From: SIG454 sp045646365
GTDB lineage: Bacteria; Bacillota; Clostridia; Monoglobales; Monoglobaceae
Length of the DNA: 5,636 bases
Assembly (NCBI GenBank): GCA_045646365.1
Contig: JAZRKP010000045.1
Coordinates: 1-5,636, forward strand
Direction of reading: 5' to 3'
Below, piece by piece: positions 5,612-5,636 of this stretch. Below the pieces are notes generated by a model. That model worked only from the letters and a program-made list of their open reading frames with translations, made no database searches and was not told where the DNA came from. Made by a program: the position numbers and the translations under genes. Position 1 is the stretch's first letter. The number at the start of each line of letters is the position of its first letter.

Positions 5612-5636
5612 ATATAAAAAAAGACCTGAACAAGTG
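5612..5636 (-). terminator. Possible half of a terminator cut by the window edge
   Basis: Read on the minus strand, the edge sequence gives CACTTG, then TTCAGGTC followed by seven T. This is how the second arm and T run of an intrinsic terminator look, with a first arm GACCTGAA expected just beyond base 5636. It would end a minus-strand gene lying upstream of the transporter. The first arm cannot be seen. Confidence 0.35.

Overview
The window is ordinary chromosomal sequence from a low-GC, Gram-positive bacterium, most likely an anaerobic member of the Clostridia. This rests on three things visible in the sequence: A/T-rich intergenic DNA with near-consensus sigma-A promoters, strong AGGAGG-type ribosome binding sites, and a phosphofructokinase carrying the residues of a pyrophosphate-dependent enzyme. 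I cannot name the species. No gene or arrangement here amounts to a convincing undescribed system; the interest lies in gene pairing, small repeats and regulatory detail.

Layout, left to right. Positions 1-137 hold no gene but contain a perfect 18-bp inverted repeat, a C5/G5 hairpin and a 10-bp palindrome. They look like a terminator and/or the worn end of an IS200/IS605-type element. Next comes a complete tRNA-Trp (anticodon CCA, CCA tail encoded) on the minus strand, with a textbook promoter upstream and its own intrinsic terminator downstream. Divergent from it, a promoter drives proA (glutamate-5-semialdehyde dehydrogenase, proline synthesis). Only 14 bases after proA lies pfp (phosphofructokinase, probably PPi-dependent), so the two are probably co-transcribed up to the terminator at 2871-2908.

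An A-rich spacer with short repeats carries a strong promoter for a class II ketose-bisphosphate aldolase (fba), which ends in a clean terminator. Convergent with it, on the minus strand, is a 12-helix major facilitator transporter of unknown substrate, with its own terminator, a predicted promoter and a leader of about 100 nt. The right edge shows what looks like half of a terminator belonging to a gene outside the window.

How the genes relate: Pfp converts fructose-6-phosphate to fructose-1,6-bisphosphate and the aldolase splits it, so two consecutive glycolytic steps sit side by side in separate transcription units. ProA belongs to proline synthesis, and proB is not in the window. The transporter has no visible functional link to the rest.
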